Notes: generated by a model from the sequence alone, not told the origin. A DNA stretch of 64,000 nt from Neobacillus rhizophilus (GCF_018343535.1 NZ_JAGYPF010000005.1:186001-250000), one strand, 5' to 3'. Counted from the first letter of the stretch, positions 1 through 8,195 are shown. A program made the numbers and translations.

Positions 1-1
1 T

Positions 2-757
2 CTTATGCGTAATGATAAAATCAAAGGTGAAAAACTATTACCGTTAAAAGAAAATAAGTTAAAAGACGTTAAACTGTATGTTGAAGGTTTTGTCGGAGTT
101 GCAGCGCCAAACGGGAATAAAGATCCTAATTATGTTAAAGACAATTCAGCTAAGCAATCTGTTGCATTTACTGCGGACTTAAAGAACACAATTAAAGAAA
201 AATTCCCTAACATCACTTTAGTTGATAATATTGATGAAGCAACACTAGCTTATGTATATGTTAAACCAACTCAATCCAACTGGGATAATAATCCACGAAT
301 CGGAATTGATGAAACAACTGGTATAACTGAAGTAGATCGAATCGTTGAAATTCAAAAAACTGTTCCAACAATCACTGCAATAAACTTTACTAACCAATGG
401 CTTATTAACAAAATTGAACCTAATGCTGCTGCCGTAATCGGTACTTTTGGAACGCAACAAGAAGCAGTATTTGATGTCATCACTGGAAAGTTTAATCCTG
501 TTGGTAAACTTCCATTCGCAATCGTAGCAAGTGAGGATGCTTTGAGCAGAGAAGTTGGGGATGTTCCAAGCTTTGCGCCTGAAGAAATTTCAGATTTCGC
601 CTATGTTAATAAATCAGGTAACAAATACGAATACGGTTTTGGTCTTTCTTACAATCAAGGAAAAGCTGTCGGAAAACCCGACCATGCAGGTGAAACAGGA
701 AAGCCCGGCCATGCAGATGAAACAGGAACACCTGATCATGCTAACAAAAATAAATAA
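2..757 (+). CDS. Glycoside hydrolase family 3 C-terminal part (partial, 5' end outside window)
   Basis: The frame is open to the left window edge, so this is the 3' end of a longer gene; the ATG at 5 is probably internal. The roughly 250 visible residues resemble the C-terminal (alpha/beta sandwich) half of family 3 beta-glucosidases or beta-N-acetylhexosaminidases. The supporting motifs are FNPVGKLPFAI, which matches the family's N-P-x-G-K-L-P-F signature, and YGFGLSY, which matches the family's YGxGLSY. The catalytic nucleophile domain would lie upstream and cannot be seen. The last 28 residues are three copies of a nine-residue unit of the type GKPDHAGET, probably a flexible tail. No LPxTG-like sorting motif is present, despite the sortase gene that follows. 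The substrate cannot be judged from this fragment. Confidence 0.8.
   Translation, partial: LMRNDKIKGEKLLPLKENKLKDVKLYVEGFVGVAAPNGNKDPNYVKDNSAKQSVAFTADLKNTIKEKFPNITLVDNIDEATLAYVYVKPTQSNWDNNPRIGIDETTGITEVDRIVEIQKTVPTITAINFTNQWLINKIEPNAAAVIGTFGTQQEAVFDVITGKFNPVGKLPFAIVASEDALSREVGDVPSFAPEEISDFAYVNKSGNKYEYGFGLSYNQGKAVGKPDHAGETGKPGHADETGTPDHANKNK
671..751 (+). repeat. Three tandem 27-bp units encoding the GH3 tail
   Basis: Units at 671-697, 698-724 and 725-751 encode GKPDHAGET, GKPGHADET and GTPDHANKN. The reading frame is kept and the third copy is the most diverged. It looks like an in-frame duplication forming a polar, histidine-containing C-terminal tail. Confidence 0.8.
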
Positions 758-771
758 TGAATAATTAAAAT

Positions 772-806
772 AGAGCCGGCCCATTAAGTTTTGGGCGGCT
801 CTTTTT
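772..806 (+). terminator. Rho-independent terminator after the GH3 gene
   Basis: AGAGCCG and CCC pair with GGG and CGGCTCT around a short loop, with one bulged G, followed by a T-rich tract. It lies 15 bases after the stop codon. Confidence 0.8.
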
Positions 807-856
807 ATTGTAAATAATTTTAAAAATTCTTATCTCTATTTATTGTGAAAATATAG

Positions 857-882
857 TTGATTCCTGACTTGTTTGTTATACT
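857..882 (+). promoter_or_regulatory. Candidate sigma-A promoter for the sortase gene
   Basis: An extended -10 element (TGTTATACT, 874-882) is preceded by TTGATT at 857-862. The 14-bp spacing is short, so recognition would rest mainly on the extended -10. It sits about 40 bases before the sortase start. Confidence 0.35.
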
Positions 883-921
883 TGGAATTAAAATGAGGAG
901 CTTTTTCAAAAGGCGGTATTG

Positions 922-1518
922 ATGTTGAAATCAAAGATTCCACTTCTAATAATTGTTGCAGGGTTAATAGTGTTGGGTGTCGGGGTATGGCAGATTGCTG
1001 ATACAAAAATGCAAACAAAAGCCTCACTTCAAGAAGCAAAAAAATTGATTCGGGAACGACCCGAAAAGGCTTCAGCAAATCAAACAGCCACGCGTGATGA
1101 TTCAGTTCCGCTTCCGGATATGGGAGATACAGTCGGCATTCTTGCTATTCCAAAAATTAATGCAGAACTCGCCATTGTGGAAGGCACCAATCCGGATGAT
1201 TTAGAAAGAGGAGTAGGCCATTATAAAGGATCTTATTTTCCCGGCGACAAGGGGCAAATTGTTTTATCGGGACATCGCGATACCGTTTTTCGCCACTTAG
1301 GTGAACTGAAAGTTGGCGACTCGTTAAATATGCAAGTGCCCTATGGTAACTTCAATTACGAAATAACCCATACGAAAATCGTAAAGTCAGACGATACCAG
1401 TATCATCACCTTGCAAAACAAGGAAGAAGAATTAATTCTAACAACATGCTACCCCTTCCGTTACGTCGGAAACGCCCCAAAACGATATATTATATATGCA
1501 AAGCTAAAGAGCTCATAA
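922..1518 (+). CDS. srtD: Class D sortase
   Basis: This is a 198-residue membrane-anchored transpeptidase that would join sorting-signal proteins to the cell wall. It has an N-terminal signal anchor (about residues 6-23, hydrophobic and ending VGVWQIAD) and a C-terminal sortase beta-barrel. The catalytic triad is visible: His118 in LSGHRDTVF, Cys176 in LTTCYPF (TLxTC motif), and Arg188 in NAPKRYIIYA. The ATG at 922 follows AGGCGG at 911-916 with good spacing; a TTG one codon upstream is possible. Length and the short anchor fit class D enzymes such as B. subtilis YhcS. No candidate substrate with an LPxTx-type signal is encoded in this window, so the gene stands alone. Confidence 0.85.
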   Translation: MLKSKIPLLIIVAGLIVLGVGVWQIADTKMQTKASLQEAKKLIRERPEKASANQTATRDDSVPLPDMGDTVGILAIPKINAELAIVEGTNPDDLERGVGHYKGSYFPGDKGQIVLSGHRDTVFRHLGELKVGDSLNMQVPYGNFNYEITHTKIVKSDDTSIITLQNKEEELILTTCYPFRYVGNAPKRYIIYAKLKSS

Positions 1519-1544
1519 AAGAAGGGCTCTTGTCTTTTTTTTTT
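1507..1544 (+). terminator. Terminator overlapping the end of the sortase gene
   Basis: AAGAGC pairs with GCTCTT at 1526-1531 and a run of about ten T follows. The stem begins inside the last codons of the sortase gene. Confidence 0.75.
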
Positions 1545-1601
1545 AGAAAGTTTTTTGGGAAATTTTTTCATAAAATTCATATCTAACGAGTAAATATAGT
1601 C

Positions 1602-1629
1602 ACTCCCCCTGACCAGTTCACATAAGATA
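1602..1629 (+). promoter_or_regulatory. Candidate sigma-K promoter of gerE
   Basis: CATAAGATA at 1621-1629 matches the sigma-K -10 consensus CATAnnnTA exactly. An AC dinucleotide at 1602-1603 is placed about 17 bases upstream, as expected for the loose -35. gerE is transcribed by sigma-K in the mother cell in B. subtilis, which supports the match. Confidence 0.55.
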
Positions 1630-1692
1630 TGGTGACTAAATATATACCCACCCCCGGTGCATAACTGGCGAAGGCAAGGAGGGTTACAATAC

Positions 1693-1917
1693 TTGAAGGA
1701 GAATGAATATACTCACAAGCCATTACTCACCAAACGAGAAAGAGAAGTATTCGAACTGTTAGTACAGGACAAAACAACAAAAGAAATCGCTAGTGAATTA
1801 TTTATCAGCGAAAAAACAGTTCGGAATCATATTTCGAATGCCATGCAAAAGCTTGGTGTGAAAGGGCGATCACAGGCAGTTGTAGAACTCCTTCGTATGG
1901 GAGAGCTAGAACTTTAA
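1693..1917 (+). CDS. gerE: Late mother-cell transcription regulator GerE
   Basis: GerE is a small LuxR/FixJ-type DNA-binding protein that tunes sigma-K-dependent coat gene expression in the mother cell. I start it at the TTG at 1693: GGAGGG lies nine bases upstream, and this gives 74 residues, the known length of B. subtilis GerE. A longer reading from 1657 would add 12 residues with no counterpart. From KPLLTKREREVF to the C-terminus the protein looks nearly identical to B. subtilis GerE. The helix-turn-helix spans about residues 28-54 (TKEIASELFISEKTVRNH). A sigma-K-like promoter precedes it, and it sits beside ysmB/racE as in B. subtilis, but hmp is interposed here. Confidence 0.95.
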   Translation: MKENEYTHKPLLTKREREVFELLVQDKTTKEIASELFISEKTVRNHISNAMQKLGVKGRSQAVVELLRMGELEL

Positions 1918-1921
1918 ACAT

Positions 1922-1948
1922 GACCGGCATCCTTATGGGACGCCGGTT
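1922..1948 (+). terminator. Probable weak terminator after gerE
   Basis: CCGGC-ATCC pairs imperfectly with GGGAC-GCCGG around TTAT, five bases after the gerE stop. Only short T runs follow, so termination may be partial. Confidence 0.4.
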
Positions 1949-2062
1949 CATACATTTATATGGACAATTTTTTTGTAATGTCATAACAATACTTTCCTTC
2001 TTTATCATCTTCAAAGCAGGAGATACTTTAGTTGTAAAGCTAAAGGAGGTAAGAAATACATT

Positions 2063-3353
2063 ATGTCTATTACGAATATTAAAGAAAAAAGGTCTTGGCA
2101 AGAGGTCGTAAAGACAGTCAAAACTCTTAATCCGCAAAAGCTTGAAATCATAAAAGCCACACTTCCGATTGTGAAGGATCATGGTGAACAAATAACTAAG
2201 CATTTTTATAAGCGTATGTTTAAGCAGCATCCGGAGCTTCTTAATATTTTCAATCAAACGCATCAAATAACAGGCCACCAGCCTAAAGCGCTGGCAGATG
2301 CTGTTTACGGGGCAGCGGCAAATATTGAAGATTTCAGCCAAATTATGCCCATTCTCGAGCGAATTGGTGAAAAACATCGAAGCCTGCAAATTAAGCCGGA
2401 GCACTATCCGATAGTTGGTGAAAATTTGCTGGGAGCCATCAAAGAAGTATTAGGCGATGCGGCAACACCTGAAATTATAGATGCATGGGCGGACGCATAT
2501 GGGGTCATTGCAGATGTGTTTATTAGAATGGAAAATAACATGTATAAAACGGCGGAGACTATGCCTGGCGGCTGGGCAGGCTACCGGAATTTTGTTGTGG
2601 AAAAAAAGGTGAAAGAAAGCGATGTTATCACGTCGTTTTACTTAAAGCCGCAAGACGGTAAGGAGATTGCAAGCTATATACCCGGGCAATACATTACTGT
2701 AAAACTGGAGATTCCCGGTGAACAATACACCCATTTACGCCAATATAGTTTATCCAATCGTCCCGGTCAAAATTATTACCGAATCAGCGTAAAACGGGAA
2801 GACCCAAAAGTGGATAACATTCCTGCTGGGATTGTTTCCACCTTTTTGCATGCCCATGTAAAAAGAGGGAGATACGATTCCGATTACTGCACCTGCCGGT
2901 GATTTTTATTTAGATTTGGAAACGAGTCTTCCATTAGTATTAATTAGCGGCGGGGTTGGTCTTACTCCGATGATGGCCATGTTAAACACAACCGTAAACG
3001 AAAGCCCGAATCGGGAAATTTATTATATCCATGCAGCCATAAACAGCCAACTGCATGCCTTCAGAGCCCATGTAAATGACCTGGCAGCGGGACATAAAAA
3101 TGTCCACTCCTTCGTTATTTATGAAAAACCATCCGAAGATGATAAAGAAATGAAAAATTATGATAAAGAAGGATTTTTTAGCTTGGATTGGCTGCAGCAA
3201 AGTTTACCCACCAAGGATGCCGATTTTTATTTCTGCGGACCGGAGCCTTTCATGAAAGTGGTTAATAAAGCTTTAAAACAATGGGGAGTACCAGAAGAAC
3301 GGATCCATTACGAATTTTTTGGCTCCTTTGGAAAGCTGGAAGAGATCGAATAA
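2063..3353 (+). pseudogene. hmp: Flavohemoprotein (nitric oxide dioxygenase), frameshifted
   Basis: Hmp detoxifies nitric oxide to nitrate using heme, FAD and NAD(P)H. Residues about 20-160 form the globin domain, with the proximal-His region in KHRSLQIKPEHYPIVGE. A ferredoxin-reductase FAD domain follows (RQYSLSNRPG), then the NAD domain (ISGGVGLTPMMAML) and the C-terminal HYEFFG motif. The frame breaks between 2860 and 2870. After HAHVK the sequence must drop one base to continue as EGDTIPITAPAGD, the expected family sequence. The likely extra base is one A in the run of five at 2860-2864. Corrected length is about 429 residues, against about 400 for B. subtilis Hmp; the excess is at the N-terminus. 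AAAGGAGGT precedes the ATG. It may be a true pseudogene or a sequencing error. Confidence 0.9.
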
Positions 3354-3356
3354 TCC

Positions 3357-3397
3357 AACTGGCAGGATGAATCACAGTTCATCTTGCCAGTTTTTTT
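3357..3397 (+). terminator. Terminator after hmp
   Basis: AACTGGCAGGATGAA pairs with GTTCATCTTGCCAGTT around a short loop, followed by seven T. It is a strong intrinsic terminator. Confidence 0.9.
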
Positions 3398-3422
3398 GAG
3401 AAGCTGACAAAACAGTTCCGGC

Positions 3423-3451
3423 TTGAAATTTTCCTGAAAAAAGTAGACAAT
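3423..3451 (+). promoter_or_regulatory. Candidate sigma-A promoter of the marR-type gene
   Basis: TTGAAA at 3423-3428 and GACAAT at 3446-3451 are separated by 17 bases. The match is moderate and lies about 70 bases before the start codon. Confidence 0.35.
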
Positions 3452-3523
3452 AAGTACAAGCTGCAAAGTATTATTTATTTGGTCATGTCATGAGGAGAAG
3501 CCTATTTTAGGAGTGTAGAACAA

Positions 3524-3973
3524 ATGAAACTCGAAAATTCCCAAAAAATGACTGGGGACGTTGTCGCAAATATCGAAAAAGAACTACGGTATATATCAGG
3601 CATAATTAAGCAAAAGGGAAGAGAGATGTTAAGTAATTATAAAATTACTCCTCCCCAATTCGTTGCCCTGCAATGGCTCTTTGAAGACGGTGATATGACA
3701 ATTGGCGAGCTCTCTACTAAAATGTATTTAGCCTGCAGTACTACCACTGATCTGGTCGACCGTATGGAGAGAAATCTTTTGGTAGAGCGGGTGAAAGATA
3801 CAAACGATCGCCGTGTTGTGAGAATCCATCTTCTCGAAGAAGGAAAGAGAATCATTGATGAAGTGATTAAAAAGAGGCAAGTCTATCTTGAAGAAGTCTT
3901 AAAAAACTTCAATAAGGAAGAAATTCAACTCTTGCAAAACAACTTAATAAAACTTCATCAGGAAATGAAGTAA
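3524..3973 (+). CDS. ysmB: MarR-family transcription regulator (YsmB-like)
   Basis: This is a 149-residue winged-helix protein of the MarR family, which usually acts as a dimeric repressor responding to small ligands or oxidation. The DNA-binding region is about residues 45-105: a recognition helix in LSTKMYLACSTTTDLVDRMERN, then the wing with the DRR signature (KDTNDRRVVRIHL). The position between gerE and racE is that of B. subtilis ysmB. AGGAGTG precedes the ATG at 3524. The ligand and targets are unknown. No clear palindromic operator was noticed in the upstream region. Confidence 0.8.
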   Translation: MKLENSQKMTGDVVANIEKELRYISGIIKQKGREMLSNYKITPPQFVALQWLFEDGDMTIGELSTKMYLACSTTTDLVDRMERNLLVERVKDTNDRRVVRIHLLEEGKRIIDEVIKKRQVYLEEVLKNFNKEEIQLLQNNLIKLHQEMK

Positions 3974-4078
3974 GTCCAGTAGACGGATTGGCGAGCAAGT
4001 GGTTCGTTTATGAACTCAGTTGATATCCATACGTTCAATATATTAAGAAGTTGCTAATAGCAAAATGAGGCGAAAAGT

Positions 4079-4873
4079 TTGAAGCAAGCAATCGGTGTTA
4101 TAGATTCTGGTGTCGGCGGCCTGACCGTTGCTAAGGAGGTCATGAGGCAGCTGCCAAACGAGAAAATCATCTATCTGGGTGATACCGCGCGCTGTCCCTA
4201 CGGCCCAAGAACGACGAAAGAAGTAAAAAGATTTACATGGGAATTGACCCATTTTTTATTAGAAAAAAATATAAAAATGCTGGTAATTGCCTGCAATACG
4301 GCGACAGCAGCTGCGCTCGATGACATCCGCAGGGAATTATCGATTCCCGTTCTAGGGGTCATCAACCCGGGAGCAAGAGCGGCGATAAAACGGACAAAAA
4401 ACTATCGTGTCGGAATTATTGGGACAGATGGAACTGTTAAAAGCGGTGCCTACGAAAAGGCATTAAAATCGCTTAACAGTCGTCTTTTTGTCAAAAGTCA
4501 ATCCTGCCCCAAGTTTGTGCCGCTAGTGGAAAGCGGTGAATACGATGGGACGATTGCTGCGAAAATTGTGGATGAAGCGCTGCAGCCTTTATTGAATCAA
4601 AACTTGGATACGCTTATTTTGGGGTGCACCCACTATCCACTGCTCGAACCGTTGATCAAAAAATTCATGGGTGAAAAGGTTAGTGTCATCAGTTCAGGTG
4701 ATGAAACGGCCAGGGAGATTAGCGCCATTCTCCAATATAAAGGACTCCTTGAATCAGGCGAGCAGGAACCAGAGCATGAATTCTATACGACTGGCTCCAC
4801 TTGGATTTTTTCAAAAATAGCATCGCAATGGCTCGGCATCCCTATTGAAACCGTGAAAAAAATAAAATTGTAA
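4079..4873 (+). CDS. racE: Glutamate racemase
   Basis: The enzyme converts L- to D-glutamate for the peptide stem of peptidoglycan and acts in the cytosol. It has 264 residues, normal for the family. The motif IDSGVGGLTV is at the N-terminus. The two catalytic cysteines are seen in ACNTATAAA (about residue 72) and GCTHYPLL (about residue 184). The start is a TTG at 4079 with GAGGCG a few bases upstream. Neighbours ysmB and gerM match the B. subtilis arrangement. Confidence 0.95.
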   Translation: MKQAIGVIDSGVGGLTVAKEVMRQLPNEKIIYLGDTARCPYGPRTTKEVKRFTWELTHFLLEKNIKMLVIACNTATAAALDDIRRELSIPVLGVINPGARAAIKRTKNYRVGIIGTDGTVKSGAYEKALKSLNSRLFVKSQSCPKFVPLVESGEYDGTIAAKIVDEALQPLLNQNLDTLILGCTHYPLLEPLIKKFMGEKVSVISSGDETAREISAILQYKGLLESGEQEPEHEFYTTGSTWIFSKIASQWLGIPIETVKKIKL

Positions 4874-4914
4874 AATAGAGTCTCTAGTGGGCTCTATTTT
4901 TTTTTTTTTTTTTT
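4873..4914 (+). terminator. Terminator after racE
   Basis: AAATAGAG pairs with CTCTATTT and is followed by an unusually long T run, ending near 4914. The long homopolymer is a place where base count may be unreliable. Confidence 0.85.
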
Positions 4915-5017
4915 GAAAAAAATTTAATAAATTTGTCCTATTTTTCTTTTCGAGGCGGTCTAATTTTTTCATAGGCTCGTATACATGATAGTACAAACAG
5001 TCTTAGGGGGGAAAAAT

Positions 5018-6070
5018 ATGTTCAAAAATAAAGCAAAAATTCTTGGCCTGGCTGTGCTCACTTCCACAGTTGTGCTATCCGGTTGCGGCCTATTTGGCAG
5101 TGAAACACAAAAGAAAATTGATCCGCCAAAAACGGTGACGACAACGAGTGAGAAGAACACCAATAAGGAAACAGCGGCCGTAAAGAAGGAAAAAGCAGAG
5201 AATGCCATGAAAACGGAGCTATATCTCATTGACAAGAATGGTTATGTTGTCCCGCAAACATTAAATCTTCCAAAAACAAAATCAGTCGCTAAACAGGCGC
5301 TGGATTACTTAGTGGTGAACGGACCTGTAACGGACATGCTGCCGAATGATTTTAGAGCCGTTCTGCCTGAGGATACAAAACCATCGGTTAATATTAAAGA
5401 TGGGGTTGCAGTCGTTGATTTTTCAAAGGAATTCAAAAACTATCAGCCTGAGGATGAATTGAAAATTCTTCAGTCAGTCACCTGGACCCTGACGCAGTTT
5501 GCTGGTGTCAATTCTGTTAAGCTGAAAATGAACGGCCATGAATTAACGGAAATGCCTGTGAAAGGAACGCCAATCAGCGAAAAGCTTTCCAGGGCAACAG
5601 GCATCAACTTAGATACAAAGGATGTAGTGGATATCACGAATACGAAACCAATTACCGTATACTTTATTGGCGGTGAAGAAGGCTCCTACTATTATGTGCC
5701 AGTTACCCGAAGGGTGAAAGCAAGTGAGAAGGATCCAATCACAGCGGCAGTCAATGAATTAATCAAGGGCCCAAGTGAAAAATCGAACCTTGTATCCCAA
5801 TTTATGTCTGACGTTAAACTAAATGAAGCACCGAAATATCAGGACGGAACTGTAACCTTAAACTTTAACAAAAATATTTACGGCAGCTTTGAAGAGAAAG
5901 TGATTTCGCAGAACCTTTTGGATACTCTTGTGCTATCCTTGACTGAACAGAAGGGCGTGGAAAAGGTAGCTGTTTTAGTTGACGGTAAAGCGGAATTGAA
6001 GAATGACAAGGGTAAGAAGCTTTCTGCACCGGTTACCCGCCCAGAAAAAGTCAATACAGGTAGTTTTTAA
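5018..6070 (+). CDS. gerM: Spore germination/sporulation lipoprotein GerM
   Basis: GerM is an exported lipoprotein needed for normal sporulation and germination; in B. subtilis it works with the SpoIIIA-SpoIIQ complex between forespore and mother cell. I start at the ATG at 5018, preceded by AGGGGGG, giving 350 residues. A lipoprotein signal is evident: a positively charged start (MFKNKAK), a hydrophobic stretch, and the lipobox VLSGCGLF with the acylated Cys near residue 23. Two GerMN-type domains follow: one about residues 65-190 (ELYLIDKNGYVVPQTLNLP) and one about 210-335 (ITVYFIGGEEGSYYYVPV), each with a repeated V-x-x-L-I/V-G-P pattern. It sits between racE and rph as in B. subtilis. Confidence 0.9.
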   Translation: MFKNKAKILGLAVLTSTVVLSGCGLFGSETQKKIDPPKTVTTTSEKNTNKETAAVKKEKAENAMKTELYLIDKNGYVVPQTLNLPKTKSVAKQALDYLVVNGPVTDMLPNDFRAVLPEDTKPSVNIKDGVAVVDFSKEFKNYQPEDELKILQSVTWTLTQFAGVNSVKLKMNGHELTEMPVKGTPISEKLSRATGINLDTKDVVDITNTKPITVYFIGGEEGSYYYVPVTRRVKASEKDPITAAVNELIKGPSEKSNLVSQFMSDVKLNEAPKYQDGTVTLNFNKNIYGSFEEKVISQNLLDTLVLSLTEQKGVEKVAVLVDGKAELKNDKGKKLSAPVTRPEKVNTGSF

Positions 6071-6104
6071 AAAATAATATTTGTTATACTATATAATGAC
6101 AATC

Positions 6105-6139
6105 AAAGAGGTTGGCTGACTGCCGCCTCTTTCTATTTT
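6105..6139 (+). terminator. Terminator after gerM
   Basis: AAAGAGG pairs with CCTCTTT, with an inner GGC/GCC pairing, followed by a T-rich stretch. Confidence 0.7.
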
Positions 6140-6153
6140 GTATTTAGCGTTTT

Positions 6154-6174
6154 GTAAGGGGGAGAGCCCCTTAC
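6154..6174 (+). other. Perfect inverted repeat in the rph leader
   Basis: GTAAGGGG (6154-6161) is exactly complementary to CCCCTTAC (6167-6174) around a five-base loop. No T tract follows. It lies 27 bases before the rph start and could fold in the mRNA leader or bind a dimeric regulator; its role is not known. Confidence 0.5.
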
Positions 6175-6201
6175 GACAACCATGGAGGAGGAGTTTGGGA
6201 T

Positions 6202-6960
6202 ATGGCGCGTGCAGACGGAAGAGAGCCATTGCAATTAAGGCCCGTACATATTGAAACAAATTATTTAATGCATCCGGAAGGCTCGGTCCTTATTTCAGTA
6301 GGAAATACAAAGGTGATTTGTACCGCTAGCATTGAGGATAAGGTCCCACCGTTTATGAGAGGGCAAGGCAAGGGCTGGATTACCGCGGAATATGCGATGC
6401 TTCCCCGGGCAACGGAAACAAGGAATATCCGGGAGTCCTCGAAAGGCAAGGTTACCGGCCGGACGATGGAAATCCAGCGTTTAATCGGCCGTGCTTTGAG
6501 AGCGGTAGTTGATCTTGAAGCGCTGGGAGAGCGAACTGTTTGGATTGACTGTGATGTCATTCAGGCTGACGGCGGAACAAGAACTGCTTCGATAACGGGG
6601 GCTTTTGTGGCTATGTCTCTCGCCTTACAATCGCTTTCCGGGAAAAAATCATTATCGAAGTTTCCGATTACTGATTATTTAGCAGCAACGAGTGTCGGAA
6701 TTTTAGAGGGCGGTCAAGTAGTGTTAGATTTGAATTACATAGAGGATTCCAAGGCACAGGTCGATATGAATGTTGTCATGACAGGCAGCGGCGAATTTGT
6801 TGAGCTGCAGGGAACGGGTGAGGAAGCAACGTTTTCCTACAATGATCTCCAAGGGTTGCTTGGTGCTGCTCAAGAGGGGCTCATGGAGCTGTTTGAACAG
6901 CAAAAGGCGGCCCTTGGCGAGGAAGTCATGCAAAAAATTGAAAATCGCAGAAAGAAATAG
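6202..6960 (+). CDS. rph: Ribonuclease PH
   Basis: This phosphorolytic 3'-5' exoribonuclease trims tRNA precursors to the mature 3' end. It has 252 residues in a single RNase PH fold. Visible motifs are GRMEPLQLRP-like text at the N-terminus (GREPLQLRPV), TASIEDKVPPFMRG, and the phosphate-binding region DGGTRTASITGA. The ATG at 6202 follows a strong GGAGGAGG. The stop lies 11 bases before ysnA, so the two are cotranscribed with ysnB. The active-site arginines and aspartates appear intact. Confidence 0.95.
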   Translation: MARADGREPLQLRPVHIETNYLMHPEGSVLISVGNTKVICTASIEDKVPPFMRGQGKGWITAEYAMLPRATETRNIRESSKGKVTGRTMEIQRLIGRALRAVVDLEALGERTVWIDCDVIQADGGTRTASITGAFVAMSLALQSLSGKKSLSKFPITDYLAATSVGILEGGQVVLDLNYIEDSKAQVDMNVVMTGSGEFVELQGTGEEATFSYNDLQGLLGAAQEGLMELFEQQKAALGEEVMQKIENRRKK

Positions 6961-6971
6961 AGGAGATTCAC

Positions 6972-7583
6972 ATGAATGAAGTTATCATTGCCACGAAAAA
7001 TCCTGGAAAAGCCAGGGAGTTTGAGCATATCTTTGCAAGCAGAGGAATTACAGTGCGGACGTTGCTGGACTTTCCGGAACTTCCGGAGGTAGAAGAAACC
7101 GGTACAACCTTTGAGGAAAATGCCACATTAAAGGCGGAAACCATTTCGAAGGCACTTGGGAAAATGGTAATTGGCGATGATTCCGGACTAATCGTTGACG
7201 CGCTTGAAGGCCGTCCGGGCATCTATTCCGCCCGCTATGCTGGGGAACCGAAAAATGACTTGAATAACACGAATAAGGTACTGAGAGAGCTAGAGGGTGT
7301 TCCTGAGGAGCAGAGAACAGCACGCTTCTATTGTGCTTTAGCAGTTGCCATCCCTGGTCAGGAGACGTTTACAGTGTCAGGTACCTGTGAAGGCCGGATA
7401 TTGGAAGATCCAAGAGGTACCAACGGTTTCGGCTATGACCCGGTCTTTTTTGTACCGGAAAAGGGAGTGGCTATGGCAGAGCTATCTGCTGATGAAAAAA
7501 ATAAAATCAGCCATCGGGCGAATGCGTTAAGAAAACTGGATTCGGTGCTAGATTCGAAGCTGGAAAGCGCTGAAGGCAAATGA
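6972..7583 (+). CDS. ysnA: dITP/XTP pyrophosphatase (RdgB/Ham1 family)
   Basis: The enzyme hydrolyses non-canonical purine triphosphates (dITP, XTP) and so keeps deaminated bases out of DNA and RNA. Its 203 residues match the family. The substrate-binding start IIATKNPGKAREF, the metal-binding IGDDSGLIVDAL and the C-terminal GTNGFGYDPVF and SHRANAL motifs are all present. It lies between rph and ysnB; its stop TGA overlaps the ysnB start in an ATGA arrangement, which points to coupled translation. Confidence 0.95.
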   Translation: MNEVIIATKNPGKAREFEHIFASRGITVRTLLDFPELPEVEETGTTFEENATLKAETISKALGKMVIGDDSGLIVDALEGRPGIYSARYAGEPKNDLNNTNKVLRELEGVPEEQRTARFYCALAVAIPGQETFTVSGTCEGRILEDPRGTNGFGYDPVFFVPEKGVAMAELSADEKNKISHRANALRKLDSVLDSKLESAEGK

Positions 7584-8092
7584 GCAAGGTATTGGTCGTC
7601 AGCGACAGCCACGGTATGACGAAAGAGCTTGAGGTAATTAGGGAAAGGCACTTGGACGATGTCGATTTAATGATCCATTGTGGTGATTCTCAGTTAGACC
7701 CGGATCACAAGTCCTTAACGGGGTATTTTACGGTTGGCGGAAATTGTGATTTTGGCGGATTCCCGCTGGAGCTGGTAACGGATGTCTCTGGAAAAAAGAT
7801 TTTCATTACCCATGGCCATCGATATTCGGTTAAAACTTCGTTGATGAAATTAACATACAAAGCTCAAGAATCTGGAGCTGATATTGTCTGTTTTGGGCAT
7901 TCGCATATCTTGGGGGCAGAGGTGATCGACGGTACCTTGTACCTGAACCCAGGCAGCATCCGCCTCCCGCGCCATCGTGTTGAAAAAACATACGTGATCC
8001 TTGACTTGCAAGAGAATGTCGTTAGGATGACTGTGTATGAACTAAACGGCATAGAAATATCTGGATTGGCTCGCGAATTCAAGTTTAATTAA
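7580..8092 (+). CDS. ysnB: Metallophosphoesterase (YfcE/MJ0936 family)
   Basis: This is a 170-residue calcineurin-like phosphodiesterase. Metal-binding motifs are visible in order: VVSDSHG near residue 7, IHCGDSQ near 34, VGGNCDF near 54, ITHGHRY near 76 and CFGHSHI near 104. Relatives hydrolyse model phosphodiesters, but the physiological substrate in Bacillus is not established. It overlaps ysnA by four bases and is the last gene of the rph operon. Confidence 0.9.
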   Translation: MSKVLVVSDSHGMTKELEVIRERHLDDVDLMIHCGDSQLDPDHKSLTGYFTVGGNCDFGGFPLELVTDVSGKKIFITHGHRYSVKTSLMKLTYKAQESGADIVCFGHSHILGAEVIDGTLYLNPGSIRLPRHRVEKTYVILDLQENVVRMTVYELNGIEISGLAREFKFN

Positions 8093-8118
8093 TATTGGGG
8101 GGGATCCCCCAATATTTC
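8091..8118 (+). terminator. Palindromic hairpin after ysnB
   Basis: AATATTGGGGG (8091-8101) pairs fully with CCCCCAATATT (8106-8116) around a four-base loop. Only a short T-rich stretch follows. It could terminate in either direction and is the only candidate end for the rph operon. Confidence 0.65.
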
Positions 8119-8140
8119 TTAGAAAAAAATTTATAATCTA

Positions 8141-8169
8141 TTGACAATAAAATAATACGGTAATATAAT
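8141..8169 (+). promoter_or_regulatory. Consensus sigma-A promoter of the tRNA-Arg gene
   Basis: TTGACA (8141-8146) and TATAAT (8164-8169) are both perfect and separated by exactly 17 bases. The predicted start would be about 20 bases before the tRNA. Such a promoter suits a stable RNA gene. Confidence 0.9.
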
Positions 8170-8195
8170 AAAACTTGTCTTTGATAACTGACTAT

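Noticed and set aside
1920..2111. 63-residue frame between gerE and hmp
   Set aside because: It overlaps the gerE hairpin and the true hmp start with its strong ribosome site, and shows no family features.
1805..2404. 199-residue minus-strand frame over gerE and hmp
   Set aside because: It spans two real plus-strand genes and the gap between them and looks like non-coding translation.
4899..4914. Long T run as a phase-variable tract
   Set aside because: It is the tail of the racE terminator and lies in no gene or promoter spacer.
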